Shown in pieces: positions 18,618 to 27,821 of a DNA stretch of 64,000 nucleotides. The stretch is from Nitrospirota bacterium (lineage in GTDB: Bacteria > Nitrospirota_A > Leptospirillia > Leptospirillales > Leptospirillaceae). The stretch lies in assembly GCA_021838585.1 (NCBI GenBank), contig JAKCDE010000001.1, positions 124,001 to 188,000 of the forward strand, read 5' to 3'. Position 1 is the first letter of the stretch. Each line of letters starts with the position of its first letter. The notes beneath the pieces are model-generated. The model did no database searches. It had not been told where the DNA came from and saw only the letters and a program-made list of their open reading frames with translations. The translations under genes and the position numbers were made by a program.

Positions 18618-19798
18618 TCCCCGCGTTTTCTCCAGATGGCGGGCCTTTCGTTGAGATCCCCCTCCGGCTCAAGTTCGGCGGGTTGGGTCTCCCGAAGAAG
18701 CGGACGGGGGGACTGCCCCCCCTGTCTTCTGAGAAAGGCGGGAATCTCCTCCTGTCCATCGGCAGGAAGGGACTCGGCCGAAGAGCTCTCGGCCTTCCCA
18801 GGTGCCCGGTCGGCGGGTTGGTCGAATCCCGTCGCGATCACCGTGATATGGATCTCCTCCATCGGATGGTCTTCGACCACTGTTCCGAAGATCAGATTGG
18901 CCGATCCCTTTTCGGCCTCCTCCTCGATGAGTCGGGAGGCCTCGGTGATTTCGTTTAAGGTCATGTCCGAGCCTCCCCGGAAGTTCACGAGAATGCCTTT
19001 TGCCCCCCGGATCGAACTGTCCTCGAGAAGGGGGCTGTTTATGGCGGCACGGGCGGCCGTCAGAGCCCTCTCGGGTCCGGAGGCCGTTCCGATCCCCATG
19101 ACGGCACGGCCCATGTTGGCCATCGTCGTCTTCACATCGGCAAAGTCGAGATTGATGAGTCCCGGACGGGTAATGATGTCCGAGATCCCCTGGACACCCT
19201 GTCGCAGGACGTCGTCAGCCTTCTTGAAGGCATCGATGAGAGGGGTCCCCCTGTCGACCACCGATTCGAGCCGGTCGTTGGGAATCACGATCAGCGTGTC
19301 GGTGAACCGACGGAGTTCCCGAAGCCCCTCCTCGGCGTTCCGGCATCGTTTCGGCCCCTCGAAGCCGAAGGGGGTCGTCACAACCGCCACAGTGAGAATG
19401 CCGCTTTCGCGGGCCACCTGTGCGATCACCGGGGCCGCCCCTGTCCCCGTTCCGCCGCCCATTCCCGCCGTCACGAAGACCATGTCCGATCCGGCCACCG
19501 CTCCGCGAATCTTGTCGACGTCCTCAAGGGCGGAACGCCGGCCGACTTCGGGATTGGCACCGGCTCCCAGCCCCCTGCTGACGGCGCTTCCGATCTGGAT
19601 CCTGTGGGCATCGATCCGGTTTAGGGCCTGAAGATCGGTGTTGACCGCCACGAACTCAACGCCCTTCAGGTCGGACATGATCATGGTGTGAATGGCATTG
19701 CACCCCCCACCGCCCACTCCGATGACAAGGATGCGGGCCCCGAGGATTCCGGACTGCTTGTAGTCGATCAAGGGCTCTTCACCCCATTCTGGATCCAT
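18614..19798 (-). CDS. ftsZ: cell division protein FtsZ
   Basis: Tubulin-like GTPase forming the Z ring. With ATG 19798 (GGAG upstream) the protein has 394 residues; a TTG seven codons earlier is possible. The tubulin signature GGGTGTG is at 114-120, and NTDLQAL and the T7 loop DFADV are intact. The C-terminal linker is followed by two sequences that both look like the conserved FtsA/ZipA-binding peptide: [10 protein letters not shown] (about 350-359) and [11 protein letters not shown] at the very end (384-394). Normally there is only one. It lies downstream of ftsA with a gap of about 107 bases. Confidence 0.97.
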   Translation of the reverse strand: MDPEWGEEPLIDYKQSGILGARILVIGVGGGGCNAIHTMIMSDLKGVEFVAVNTDLQALNRIDAHRIQIGSAVSRGLGAGANPEVGRRSALEDVDKIRGAVAGSDMVFVTAGMGGGTGTGAAPVIAQVARESGILTVAVVTTPFGFEGPKRCRNAEEGLRELRRFTDTLIVIPNDRLESVVDRGTPLIDAFKKADDVLRQGVQGISDIITRPGLINLDFADVKTTMANMGRAVMGIGTASGPERALTAARAAINSPLLEDSSIRGAKGILVNFRGGSDMTLNEITEASRLIEEEAEKGSANLIFGTVVEDHPMEEIHITVIATGFDQPADRAPGKAESSSAESLPADGQEEIPAFLRRQGGQSPRPLLRETQPAELEPEGDLNERPAIWRKRGE

Positions 19799-19905
19799 TC
19801 CCACACTCCAAGGAGCCAAGCGGCTCCGAACTGTTAACGATCATGAGAGGTCAATCGGCCCGCCAGCGGCGAGATGTCCTCCGGAAACCTTCCCTGTTTG
19901 GTCCG

Positions 19906-21192
19906 TCAGATGATTTCCCGAAGCCAGTTCCAGATCCTGACACCGGACGAGGCCGTCGGGCCTTTTCTCGGTTCTTGCGATTCCTGGAAAGGGGCGTCTT
20001 CCCGGTGGGGGAGATCCTGAGGTCCCCACTGATCCCTCGCAAAATAAAGGAGGCCAATGGCCGATGCGAACTCGGGAGCGGAGGCCTGATCAACCAGGCC
20101 CTGGACGCGCAGACCGGTTTGTCCGACGGAAACGGGCATCTCGAAGATCTTTTCCGCAAACGGCACAATGTTCGGCATCCGGGCGACGCCCCCCACAAGG
20201 ACGACTCCCCGGGCGAGGAAGGCGTTCTGGCGCATCCGGTCCAGGTCTCCCTTGACGCGCGTCAAAATTTCCTCGAGCCTTGCCTCGACGACCTCCCGAA
20301 CCTGGGTCCTGCGGAGAGAACCTTGCGGACTTTCCTCGGAAACGGGGGGGTTCGTTGCCCCCTCCTCTTCCGGAGCCTCAGGAGGCGTAGACTGCCCCGG
20401 GGAGCTGAAAACCTCCTTTTTGATCCGCTCTGCCTCGGACTGGGAAATCCGCATGACTGCGGCCAGGTCCTTCGTCATGGCCGCTCCCCCCAAAGGAATG
20501 ATGCGGACCCCGGAGAGGGCGCCGTTCTGATAAAGAACCATCCCGGTTGTTCCACCCCCGATATCGACGACGCACACCCCAAGCTCCTTGTCGTCCTCGG
20601 TCAGAACTGCCCGCGCACTTGCAAGAGGCTGCAGAACGAGGTCTCCGTCACGAACCGTGAGCCCGGCCCTTTCAACACTTCGCTTGAGGTTTGCGAGCAC
20701 CATGTCGGAACCCCGGATGACATGGACCAGTGCCTCCAGACGGGCCCCCACCATTCCGACGGGATTCACGATGCCTCCCTGTTCATCGATCCGGTAGGAC
20801 TTGGGAATGGTGTGGAGAAGTTCGGAGGACTGACAGCCCATCATCGTTCGGGCTTCCTGCAAGATCCTGTCGATATCCGTCGCCAGGACCTCCCGGTCCT
20901 TGAGGGCGATCATCACCCGCTGGTCCTGGCCGTCGATCTCGCCTCCCGCGAATCCGACAACGACACGGGAAACGGGACAGCTCGCCTTCCGGACCGCGAC
21001 GTCGACCGCCTTCCGGATGGCCGCCACCGTCTGCTGAACATCCACGATCGTCCCGTTCCGGATGCCGTTTTGTGTCGATGCGGTCCCGATCCCGACGATC
21101 TCGAACCGGTCGTCATCGATGGCCTGCCCCAATACGGCACACACCTTTGTCGAACCCAAATCAATGGCTGCAAATACTGGTTGATCCGTCAT
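19906..21192 (-). CDS. ftsA: cell division protein FtsA
   Basis: Actin-like ATPase tethering FtsZ to the membrane. ATG 21192 gives 428 residues and begins MTDQPVFAAIDLGSTKVCAV, the expected phosphate-1 motif. CVVDIGGGTTG (phosphate 2) and GVVLVGGVARMPN (adenosine motif) follow. The C-terminus SGVRIWNWLREII looks like the amphipathic membrane-targeting helix. An acidic and Pro-rich insert near 290-320 (PPEAPEEEGATNPPVSEE) is unusual. The open frame extends 24 codons upstream without similarity, so the internal ATG is preferred. Confidence 0.96.
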   Translation of the reverse strand: MTDQPVFAAIDLGSTKVCAVLGQAIDDDRFEIVGIGTASTQNGIRNGTIVDVQQTVAAIRKAVDVAVRKASCPVSRVVVGFAGGEIDGQDQRVMIALKDREVLATDIDRILQEARTMMGCQSSELLHTIPKSYRIDEQGGIVNPVGMVGARLEALVHVIRGSDMVLANLKRSVERAGLTVRDGDLVLQPLASARAVLTEDDKELGVCVVDIGGGTTGMVLYQNGALSGVRIIPLGGAAMTKDLAAVMRISQSEAERIKKEVFSSPGQSTPPEAPEEEGATNPPVSEESPQGSLRRTQVREVVEARLEEILTRVKGDLDRMRQNAFLARGVVLVGGVARMPNIVPFAEKIFEMPVSVGQTGLRVQGLVDQASAPEFASAIGLLYFARDQWGPQDLPHREDAPFQESQEPRKGPTASSGVRIWNWLREII

Positions 21193-21307
21193 CTGATGCC
21201 TCTGTCTCCCCTGAAAATTTAAAGTGCCCGCCCGGCTCTTCCCGAAGCCTGCCCATTTTCTCACAACGGGGGAAGTGTCTCAACAGATCGAAACGGAAAG
21301 GATCCCC

Positions 21308-22153
21308 TCAGGAACGGCCTTCTTTTTTCCCGGAATGGGAAGAGGAAGGGGTGTGATTTTCCAGAGTTGGACGAAGAATCAGCATTCCCTTGAAGCGCAG
21401 GTCGATGCCTTCGGGGAGCTTGCCGGTGGCCAGGACGCCGGACTTTTTCAGATAGGCGCGGAAAAGGTGGAACGGTGCACAGCCGAGATCCGTTCCCAAC
21501 AGGAGCACCGGCAGATTATGGGCGGGGTAGAAGCGAACTTCATGGGGCCCGTTCAGGCTGAACCACTGCCCCGAGGGTGCCCCTTCCGAGCGGCATTTAC
21601 GAACAGTCTCGATGGTGCGGACCAGACGTATTCCGGTCGAGCGGGTCAGGGGGGAGCGCACGATGACCTGGGGGAGAGCCCCCGTCCCCGGATAGGACCG
21701 CCCCATGAGAGAGAGCCCCTGCGCGTTCAGATAGGAAACCCTTGCAGGGACGGCCGTCGCCAGAGGCGCCTGAAAAGCCATGAGACCGTAGGCCGGGCGC
21801 AAGAGGCCCACCGGCGTCCACACCTTGACGCGAACGACGCGTCCTGTTCCAGGAAGATCCTTTTCACTGACGGACTCGATCCAGGGATGGGATTCTTTCA
21901 GCCTTTCGAGGGGTTCCCGGTCCAGATAGGGCAAGGTGCGGTACCGCACACGCGAAAGCCATCCGGCGACGAGTTCTCTGTCAAGAACTTCCGGGCCAAG
22001 GATCGTGACCGTGAAAGAGCGGGCCGGAGAGTGAAAGAGTCCCCGGAGAAAAAATCCTCCCCACAAGAGCCAGAAGAGAAGAAGAAGAATGTATCGGCCA
22101 GATCCGGGCCTCAGGAAGGAGGGTTTCCCCGGCCCGGAATCCCCTGTTCCCAT
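21308..22153 (-). CDS. ftsQ: cell division protein FtsQ
   Basis: Bitopic division protein of 281 residues. A short cytoplasmic part (1-20) leads to a transmembrane segment (about 21-40, ILLLLFWLLWGGFFLRGLF). A POTRA-like domain (about 46-115, FTVTILGPEVLDRELV..., HPWIESVSEKDLPG) and the FtsQ domain complete it. The ATG shares one base with the ddl stop (TGATG). Located between ddl and ftsA, as in most division clusters. Confidence 0.9.
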   Translation of the reverse strand: MGTGDSGPGKPSFLRPGSGRYILLLLFWLLWGGFFLRGLFHSPARSFTVTILGPEVLDRELVAGWLSRVRYRTLPYLDREPLERLKESHPWIESVSEKDLPGTGRVVRVKVWTPVGLLRPAYGLMAFQAPLATAVPARVSYLNAQGLSLMGRSYPGTGALPQVIVRSPLTRSTGIRLVRTIETVRKCRSEGAPSGQWFSLNGPHEVRFYPAHNLPVLLLGTDLGCAPFHLFRAYLKKSGVLATGKLPEGIDLRFKGMLILRPTLENHTPSSSHSGKKEGRS

Positions 22154-23130
22154 CAGAGGCCGGCATGGACAGTGGAGCGCTCCCCGTCAAGGCGGGCTGT
22201 CCACAGGAGCTCCAGAAGAAGATCGGTAAAAGTGAGTCCTGCGTGGGAGGCGATTTCCGGCAACAGGGAGGTCGGAGTCAGCCCCGGAAGGGTATTCACC
22301 TCGAGAACGACGAAGACCCCTTCCTCGTTCAGGATCGTATCGAGACGACTGGTCCCCCGAAGCTCGAGGATCCGGTGGGCCTCCAGCGTCGACTCGGCCA
22401 GCTCGCTCAGGAGGGTGTCGGAGAGGGGTGCCGGACAAATATGGCGGGAGGCCCCGGGCGAGTATTTTGAGGCATAGGTATAGAACGGTTCGGCGTTTCC
22501 CGGAATAATCTCGATGGCCCCGAGAAAGCGGTCGGACAGAACGGCCGACTGGATTTCCCTTCCGCGGATGCATTGCTCGATCAGGACCCACGGAGAATAC
22601 TCGCCCGCGAGAGTGACCGCCTGGGCGAGCTCCTCGCGGCGCTCGATCCGACGGACCCCGATGGAGGATCCTCCGGACTCCGGCTTGACCATGTAGGGCG
22701 GGTCGAAGGAGACGCTGTCGGCACGGAAGTCCGATCCTATCCTGTGGGCATAGGTCAGCGGAACGGCAAGTCCCCTCTCCCGGAAGAGGGCTCGCGAACG
22801 CATCTTGGACATCCCGATCGCCGACCCGAGCACGCCGGAGCCGGTATAGGGAATTTTCATAATTTCAAGAAAACCCTGGAGCGTCCCGTTTTCCCCCGCG
22901 CCACCATGGGTGGCGAGAAAGGCCACATCCGGAGCAAATTCAGAAAGAGTCATCGCCAGAGTCCGGTCTGCTTCGAGCTCCCGGACTTCAAATCCTGCCT
23001 GGACAAGGGCTCCGGAGACAGCCTTTGAGGAAACCCTTGATACCTGAGCCTCCTCTGATTCTCCCCCACAGAGAACCGCCACCTTCCTGATTCCTTTTTC
23101 CTTGAGCATTGCCTGCGTTATGCGTTCCAC
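22153..23130 (-). CDS. ddl: D-alanine--D-alanine ligase
   Basis: ATP-grasp enzyme forming the D-Ala-D-Ala terminus of peptidoglycan precursors. The 325-residue protein has VAVLCGGESEEAQVS near the N-terminus, the HGGAGENGTLQGFLE block, YMVKPESGGSSIGV and the C-terminal VLEVNTLPGLTPTSLLPE. Its GTG start at 23130 has AGGTGAG upstream and overlaps murB by 13 bases. Confidence 0.96.
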   Translation of the reverse strand: MERITQAMLKEKGIRKVAVLCGGESEEAQVSRVSSKAVSGALVQAGFEVRELEADRTLAMTLSEFAPDVAFLATHGGAGENGTLQGFLEIMKIPYTGSGVLGSAIGMSKMRSRALFRERGLAVPLTYAHRIGSDFRADSVSFDPPYMVKPESGGSSIGVRRIERREELAQAVTLAGEYSPWVLIEQCIRGREIQSAVLSDRFLGAIEIIPGNAEPFYTYASKYSPGASRHICPAPLSDTLLSELAESTLEAHRILELRGTSRLDTILNEEGVFVVLEVNTLPGLTPTSLLPEIASHAGLTFTDLLLELLWTARLDGERSTVHAGL

Positions 23131-24077
23131 ATTCTCACCTCAGGTTCCAGAACCACACCCCAATGCTCCCTGACCCGCTGGGCCACGTACTCCAAAAGAT
23201 CCCGAAATTCCCGTTCGGATCCACCGCCCGTATTGACAAAAAAATTGGCATGGCGGAGAGAAACCATGATTCCTCCCCGTCGCTCGCCCTTGAGACCCGC
23301 CTCCTCGATGAGTCGGCCTGCCGTATACCCCTCCGGTCCATCGCCGGGGTTTCTGAAAACGGATCCCAGGCTCGGCTCTTCAAGCGGCTGCGTTCGTTTC
23401 CTGTAGTCGAGGTGACGGGTCAGGAGCGCCAGACAGACTTCAGGAGCGGTGCATGGACCCGACAGAAGCGCTCCCAGGAGGACGCTTCCCCTCGGAAGTC
23501 TTTCCTGAGCGGAGGCGGCCATGCTTTGGTCCTGGCGGCCGGAAAAACACGAGGTCCGGTATCCGTATCCCAGTCTCTCCGCAGAAATTGTCTCGATGGC
23601 GCCAGAAGGAGTCATGACGGTCACGCTCTTGCAGAGATCCGACCATTCCCGTCCCCCTGCCCCCGCATTCATGACGGCGGCGCCGCCCACCGTTCCGGGA
23701 ATTCCGGAGAGAAACTCAAAGCCTCCGACTCCCCGTCTGGCCGCTTCGCGGGCGAGGGCCGGCAGGGGATATCCCGCCTCGGCATAAACCTCCCCCTCCT
23801 CCGTCCAGCGGCAAGCCGATGCCCAATCGCCGGGCTCGAAACGGACAAGCGTTCCTTCAATTCCCTGGTCAGGAAAGAGGATATTGCTTCCCCGGCCGGA
23901 GAAGACAAGAGGGCCGGGGAGTTTGTTCCGGCTCTTAAGGTCAAAGACCTCTTCCATCTCTTCGGCTGAGGAGACGCAGACGACCGAGGAGATCGGTCCT
24001 CCGATCCGGATCGAGGAATAACGGCTCAGACGTTCACGGGATCGGATTCGCGGGCGACGAGTGAGACTGGCTCCCAC
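23118..24077 (-). CDS. murB: UDP-N-acetylenolpyruvoylglucosamine reductase
   Basis: FAD enzyme producing UDP-MurNAc. The 319-residue protein shows SIRIGGPI, the flavin-binding GRGSNILFPD, GFEFLSGIPGTVGGAAVMNAGAGG and SLGSVFRNPGDGPEGYTAGRLIEEAGLKG, which includes the proton-donor serine region. The short linkers suggest a type II MurB. The start is GTG 24077 (AAGGAA upstream), inside the 3' end of murC by 52 bases, a longer overlap than elsewhere in this cluster. Confidence 0.95.
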   Translation of the reverse strand: MGASLTRRPRIRSRERLSRYSSIRIGGPISSVVCVSSAEEMEEVFDLKSRNKLPGPLVFSGRGSNILFPDQGIEGTLVRFEPGDWASACRWTEEGEVYAEAGYPLPALAREAARRGVGGFEFLSGIPGTVGGAAVMNAGAGGREWSDLCKSVTVMTPSGAIETISAERLGYGYRTSCFSGRQDQSMAASAQERLPRGSVLLGALLSGPCTAPEVCLALLTRHLDYRKRTQPLEEPSLGSVFRNPGDGPEGYTAGRLIEEAGLKGERRGGIMVSLRHANFFVNTGGGSEREFRDLLEYVAQRVREHWGVVLEPEVRMWNA

Positions 24078-25438
24078 AGAAGAAATTCCTTTCCAAGACG
24101 CGTGATGTCCCCTGCCCCAAGAGTCAGGAGCAGGTCACCCGGCTTCAACAGGGAGAGCAGTCGGGTCATCCAGCATTCGCGGCGAGGCTCATAGTCGACC
24201 TTTTCTCCCCAGCGATCTCTCATCTTGTGGTAAAGGGCCTCCCCGGCCACTCCCGGAATCGGCTCTTCTCCCGCGGCATAGATCTCCGTCACCAAAATTC
24301 TGTCGGCATCCCCGAAGGCTTCGACGAAAGCGTTCTGGAGATCCCTGACCCGGGTAAAACGATGGGGCTGAAAAACGGCGACGATTCGGCGCTTCGGATA
24401 GGCCTGCCGGGCCGCAGAGAGGGTTGCACGGATCTCTGTGGGGTGATGGCCGTAATCATCCACCACAAGGACCCCGTCTTTTTCGCCGAGGATCGTGAAG
24501 CGCCTTCCGACGCTGACGAAGCCGGCGAGGGCCCTTTGCATCGTTTCCGGAGATATTTCAAGACAGGTTCCGACGCAGATTGCGGCCAGGGCGTTCAGAA
24601 CGTTGTGGATGCCGGGGACCTTCAGGGAAAAACGTCCCCAGAAGGCTCCGTCGACCAGGACGTCGAAAGCCGATCCCACCCCTTCGAAGGCGATATTCAC
24701 CGCCCTGACGCGCGCCTCCTGGGAGAGGCCATAGGTCAGTGGGACGGTGGAGAGTCGCGAGACAACGGAGACGATTCCCGGATCATCGATGCACAAAACC
24801 CCGATCCCCCCGACTTCTCCCGCATCGAGGTATGTGGCAAAGGCCTCGACGAGCGTCTCGAAAGTTCCGTAAAAGTCCATATGCTCGCGGTCGATGTTTG
24901 TCACGACCCGGATCCGGGGTTCGAGCTTCAGGAATGATCCGTCGCTTTCGTCCGCTTCCGTGACAAAATAGGGCGACTTCCCGACAAGGGCGCACCCCGG
25001 GAAGGTGCTGACCTTTCCTCCCACGACGCAGGTCGGGTCCAATCCGGCCGCGAGAAGAACCGTGGCGATCATCGAAGTTGTGGTCGTCTTTCCGTGAGAG
25101 CCGGTCACTGCGATCCCGAAGGCGGAATTCAAAAGCTCCGCCAAAATGTCTCCCCGGTGAACGACGGGAATTCCTCGCGTGATGGCCGCCGTCCATTCCG
25201 GATTTCCCGGCTTGATCGCAGAGGACACGACGACGCGGGAAACGTCGTTCATGTGGGAGGCCGCGTGGCCTTCCATGATGGTCGCCCCTTTTTCTGCCAA
25301 CCGCCGGGTGCAGTCGTTCGCTCCGATGTCCGAGCCCGAGACGGCCACGCCTCTTTCCAGAAGGATTTCGGCAATGGGAGCCATTCCCGCCCCGCCAATT
25401 CCGATAAAATGGACCTTCTTTCCCGTTTTCTTGCGCAT
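24026..25438 (-). CDS. murC: UDP-N-acetylmuramate--L-alanine ligase
   Basis: Adds L-Ala to UDP-MurNAc. Starting at ATG 25438 (GGAGGG upstream) the protein has 470 residues with HFIGIGGAGM (10-20), ATP loop VTGSHGKTTTT and the substrate DYGHHPTEI motif. The open frame reaches 25492, but those codons overlap a good internal promoter (25464-25492), which supports the shorter form. C-terminal part LLTLGAGDI is typical. Confidence 0.96.
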   Translation of the reverse strand: MRKKTGKKVHFIGIGGAGMAPIAEILLERGVAVSGSDIGANDCTRRLAEKGATIMEGHAASHMNDVSRVVVSSAIKPGNPEWTAAITRGIPVVHRGDILAELLNSAFGIAVTGSHGKTTTTSMIATVLLAAGLDPTCVVGGKVSTFPGCALVGKSPYFVTEADESDGSFLKLEPRIRVVTNIDREHMDFYGTFETLVEAFATYLDAGEVGGIGVLCIDDPGIVSVVSRLSTVPLTYGLSQEARVRAVNIAFEGVGSAFDVLVDGAFWGRFSLKVPGIHNVLNALAAICVGTCLEISPETMQRALAGFVSVGRRFTILGEKDGVLVVDDYGHHPTEIRATLSAARQAYPKRRIVAVFQPHRFTRVRDLQNAFVEAFGDADRILVTEIYAAGEEPIPGVAGEALYHKMRDRWGEKVDYEPRRECWMTRLLSLLKPGDLLLTLGAGDITRLGKEFLLWEPVSLVARESDPVNV

Positions 25439-25463
25439 CGCGCCCTCCGAGGTTTCTTCCACT

Positions 25464-25492
25464 ATTGTAACGGATTGGCCCTCATGTTCCAA
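25464..25492 (-). promoter_or_regulatory. internal promoter before murC
   Basis: Minus strand TTGGAA (25492-25487), 17-base spacer and TACAAT (25469-25464), about 26 bases before the murC ATG. It lies in the only sizeable gap (about 90 bases, AT-rich) of the mur section. It would allow murC-murB-ddl-ftsQAZ expression independent of the mraZ promoter. Confidence 0.55.
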
Positions 25493-25529
25493 GATGATCC
25501 ATAATACACAAAGTAAGAATCAAATATAT

Positions 25530-26612
25530 TTATATAACAGTCTTTTCCAATGCCTGGAGCCACTCTTCCGCCGGAACCGCCGGAGAGAGACGCCATGCAT
25601 TCCTTGCGGTTGCGAACAACTCCTCCCTGCCCATGAGAATTCGGGCGAGATCTTTGGCGCAGGCCGCAGGATCCTCGAGACGATCCTCCCGCCAGAACCA
25701 TCCCCCGCCCTCCTTTGCGAGGGAAAGGGCATTCATCTCCTGGTGTCCCCCGGCCGAATGGGGAAAGGGGATGTAGATCGCCGGGGTTCCCGATCCGGTC
25801 AACTCCGCAATGGTCATGGCTCCCGCCCGGGCAATGACCAGGGTCTGGGCCGAAAGCAGGCCCGAGATCCCCGGAAGAAATCCCTCCACCCGGGCCGAAA
25901 GCCCGAGGTTTCGGTAGCTCTCCCGCGTCTCCTCCAGCCACCGCTCCCCGCTTTGGTGCAATATCTCTATCGGTCCGACAGAGGTATTTCTCAATTCCCC
26001 GATTATTTCCGGAATTTTCCGGTTGATGGCCCGGGCACCCTGACTCCCTCCCATGACCAGGATTTTGGGAGGATTTCTGAAAAAACGCTCCGGGAGAGGG
26101 GCTGGCCCACGGACGCCGGGAGCCACGGGAATTCCCCCCCCTTTTTGTCCCTGCTCCCCCGCAACGACAGTCCGAACGGCCAGGGGCCTGAGAAGCCGGT
26201 TCGCCAGCCCGGGAACCCTGTTGGGCTCGAGGAGAACAACGGGTATCCCGCGAATGCGCGCGGCCAGCACGACGGGGACCTGCACATAGCCCCCGGTTCC
26301 GATCACGAGATCGGGATGGCTCTCGGCCAAGACCTTGATGGCCGAAGGGATGCCACCTGCCATTTTTCGAAGTCCCGCCAGCTTCCCGGACAAACTCTTT
26401 CCGACGAACCCGCCAGAGCTGACCGGGAAGAACGGAATGCGGGCCCTCTCCGCCAGCCGGGCCTCGAGACTCCCGGCTCCCCCTGCATAGAAAACGGGGG
26501 CGTTCGCCCGCTCACGATGCGCACGGGCAATCTCGATGGCCGGGATGACATGCCCTCCCGTCCCTCCTCCCGTCACCAAAAGCCGGGATCCCGCGTGATA
26601 GAGCGCACCCAA
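25530..26612 (-). CDS. murG: UDP-N-acetylglucosamine transferase MurG
   Basis: Converts lipid I to lipid II at the inner membrane face. The 360-residue GT28 protein has LVTGGGTGGHVIPA (12-25), GTGGYVQVPV, LEPNRVPGLANRLL, VMGGSQGARAIN and the C-terminal ARAGAMTIAEL motif. The usual E in HEQNxxPG-type loops reads LLEPNRVPG, as in many species. The start is TTG 26612, four bases after the ftsW stop. Confidence 0.95.
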   Translation of the reverse strand: MGALYHAGSRLLVTGGGTGGHVIPAIEIARAHRERANAPVFYAGGAGSLEARLAERARIPFFPVSSGGFVGKSLSGKLAGLRKMAGGIPSAIKVLAESHPDLVIGTGGYVQVPVVLAARIRGIPVVLLEPNRVPGLANRLLRPLAVRTVVAGEQGQKGGGIPVAPGVRGPAPLPERFFRNPPKILVMGGSQGARAINRKIPEIIGELRNTSVGPIEILHQSGERWLEETRESYRNLGLSARVEGFLPGISGLLSAQTLVIARAGAMTIAELTGSGTPAIYIPFPHSAGGHQEMNALSLAKEGGGWFWREDRLEDPAACAKDLARILMGREELFATARNAWRLSPAVPAEEWLQALEKTVI

Positions 26613-26615
26613 GAA

Positions 26616-27821
26616 CTATGCCTTTCCTTCACCTTCCGGGACGGAATCCCCGGAAGTCGTCCTGTAGCGGGAAACGGAAAGAATGATCCCGATCGCCCAT
26701 GCATTTGCAAGAAGGGAGGACCCTCCGAAGCTCATGAAGGGAAGGGGAATTCCCTTTGTCGGGAAGACACCGGTCACGACACCGAGGTTCATCAGGGCTT
26801 CGAGAACGACCGAAAGGGTCAGCCCCTGAACCAGGATTCGCCCGAGAAAATCCGGAGAGCGGGCTGCGACGCGCATCCCGAGATAGAAGATTCCCCCGAA
26901 AACCGCCACAACGGCCACGGACCAGAAGAAGCCGAGCTCCTCGCCCACCAGGGCGAAAATGAAGTCCGTACCAGGTTCCGGAAGGACTCCGCCACCGATC
27001 CAGTCATGGCCAAGACCCTGCCCCCAGAGCCCTCCGGAGCCGATCGCGACGAGACTCTGGCCCAGCTGGGTTCCGAGAAGGGAGGCCGGACGGTGGGTCT
27101 GGGAAAAGTTATGGAACCGGGCGAGGGCGTAGGCGTGGTGAAAGAGGAAGAGCCCTGCCGCCACGGCGAGCCCCAGGACAAGGACGCCCAGCTGTCTCAG
27201 TGACACGCCCGCCAGGAACAGCATGGCTCCGATGACGATGACGATGAACAGATCCGATCCGAAGTCCGGTTCGTGGAGGATGATGGCGAGGTAGGGAACC
27301 ATCAGGAAGGCAAATCCCAGGGCCTTCGGGAGCCGCATGACCAGGGGGCGGTCATCCTGAACCTTTTGCTCTATCCGCTCCCGGGAAAGAAGCGCGGCCA
27401 TCAGGATCACCAGGATCACGCGCGCGAGCTCGGAGGGTTGCAGCGTCAGGAAACCGAGGTGAACCCAGCGGCGGGCCCCGTTCAGGACAATTCCCACATG
27501 GGGAACCATCAGAAGAAGAAGGGCAAAAAGTCCCGCACCCCAGAGGGGGAGCCGTCGCCGGGTCCACACATGGTAATCGACCCGGGAGACCGCGAACATG
27601 ACCACGAGCGCAAGAGCCGTCGAAAGGATCTGCCGCGTGAAGAGCTGATAGGGAGACTTGAGGGCGAGGCGGGCGGACATGACCAGCGCCACCCCCAGCA
27701 TCATCAGGAGAAAGACCAGAACCGCCAGGGCCCCGTCCATCGCACCCGACGGAGCGGGGAGATGCTCCGGATGAAGTCGGTCGCCGTTCCTGTCAGACTT
27801 CGTGTCGATGATCGGGTGCAC
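26616..27821 (-). CDS. ftsW: peptidoglycan glycosyltransferase FtsW
   Basis: SEDS-family septal peptidoglycan polymerase that works with FtsI. With GTG 27821, preceded by AAAGGAG at 6-base spacing, the protein has 401 residues and about ten transmembrane segments. Signature parts include NGARRWVHLGFLTLQPSELAR, HEPDFGSDLF, AIGSGGLWGQGLG and GIPLPFMSFGGSSLLANA. The frame is open further upstream inside murD without family similarity, so the short start is used. It overlaps murD by 29 bases. Confidence 0.94.
   Translation of the reverse strand: MHPIIDTKSDRNGDRLHPEHLPAPSGAMDGALAVLVFLLMMLGVALVMSARLALKSPYQLFTRQILSTALALVVMFAVSRVDYHVWTRRRLPLWGAGLFALLLLMVPHVGIVLNGARRWVHLGFLTLQPSELARVILVILMAALLSRERIEQKVQDDRPLVMRLPKALGFAFLMVPYLAIILHEPDFGSDLFIVIVIGAMLFLAGVSLRQLGVLVLGLAVAAGLFLFHHAYALARFHNFSQTHRPASLLGTQLGQSLVAIGSGGLWGQGLGHDWIGGGVLPEPGTDFIFALVGEELGFFWSVAVVAVFGGIFYLGMRVAARSPDFLGRILVQGLTLSVVLEALMNLGVVTGVFPTKGIPLPFMSFGGSSLLANAWAIGIILSVSRYRTTSGDSVPEGEGKA

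Noticed and set aside
19843..22477. Two long plus-strand frames (about 459 and 417 codons) opposite ftsA, ftsQ and ddl
   Set aside because: Antisense shadows without ribosome binding sites or recognisable domains.
25179..27203. 674-codon open frame on the plus strand opposite murC, murG and ftsW
   Set aside because: Runs across three confident minus-strand genes and a promoter region; the translation is rich in Arg, Gly, Pro and Ser, as usual for antisense reading of GC-rich genes.
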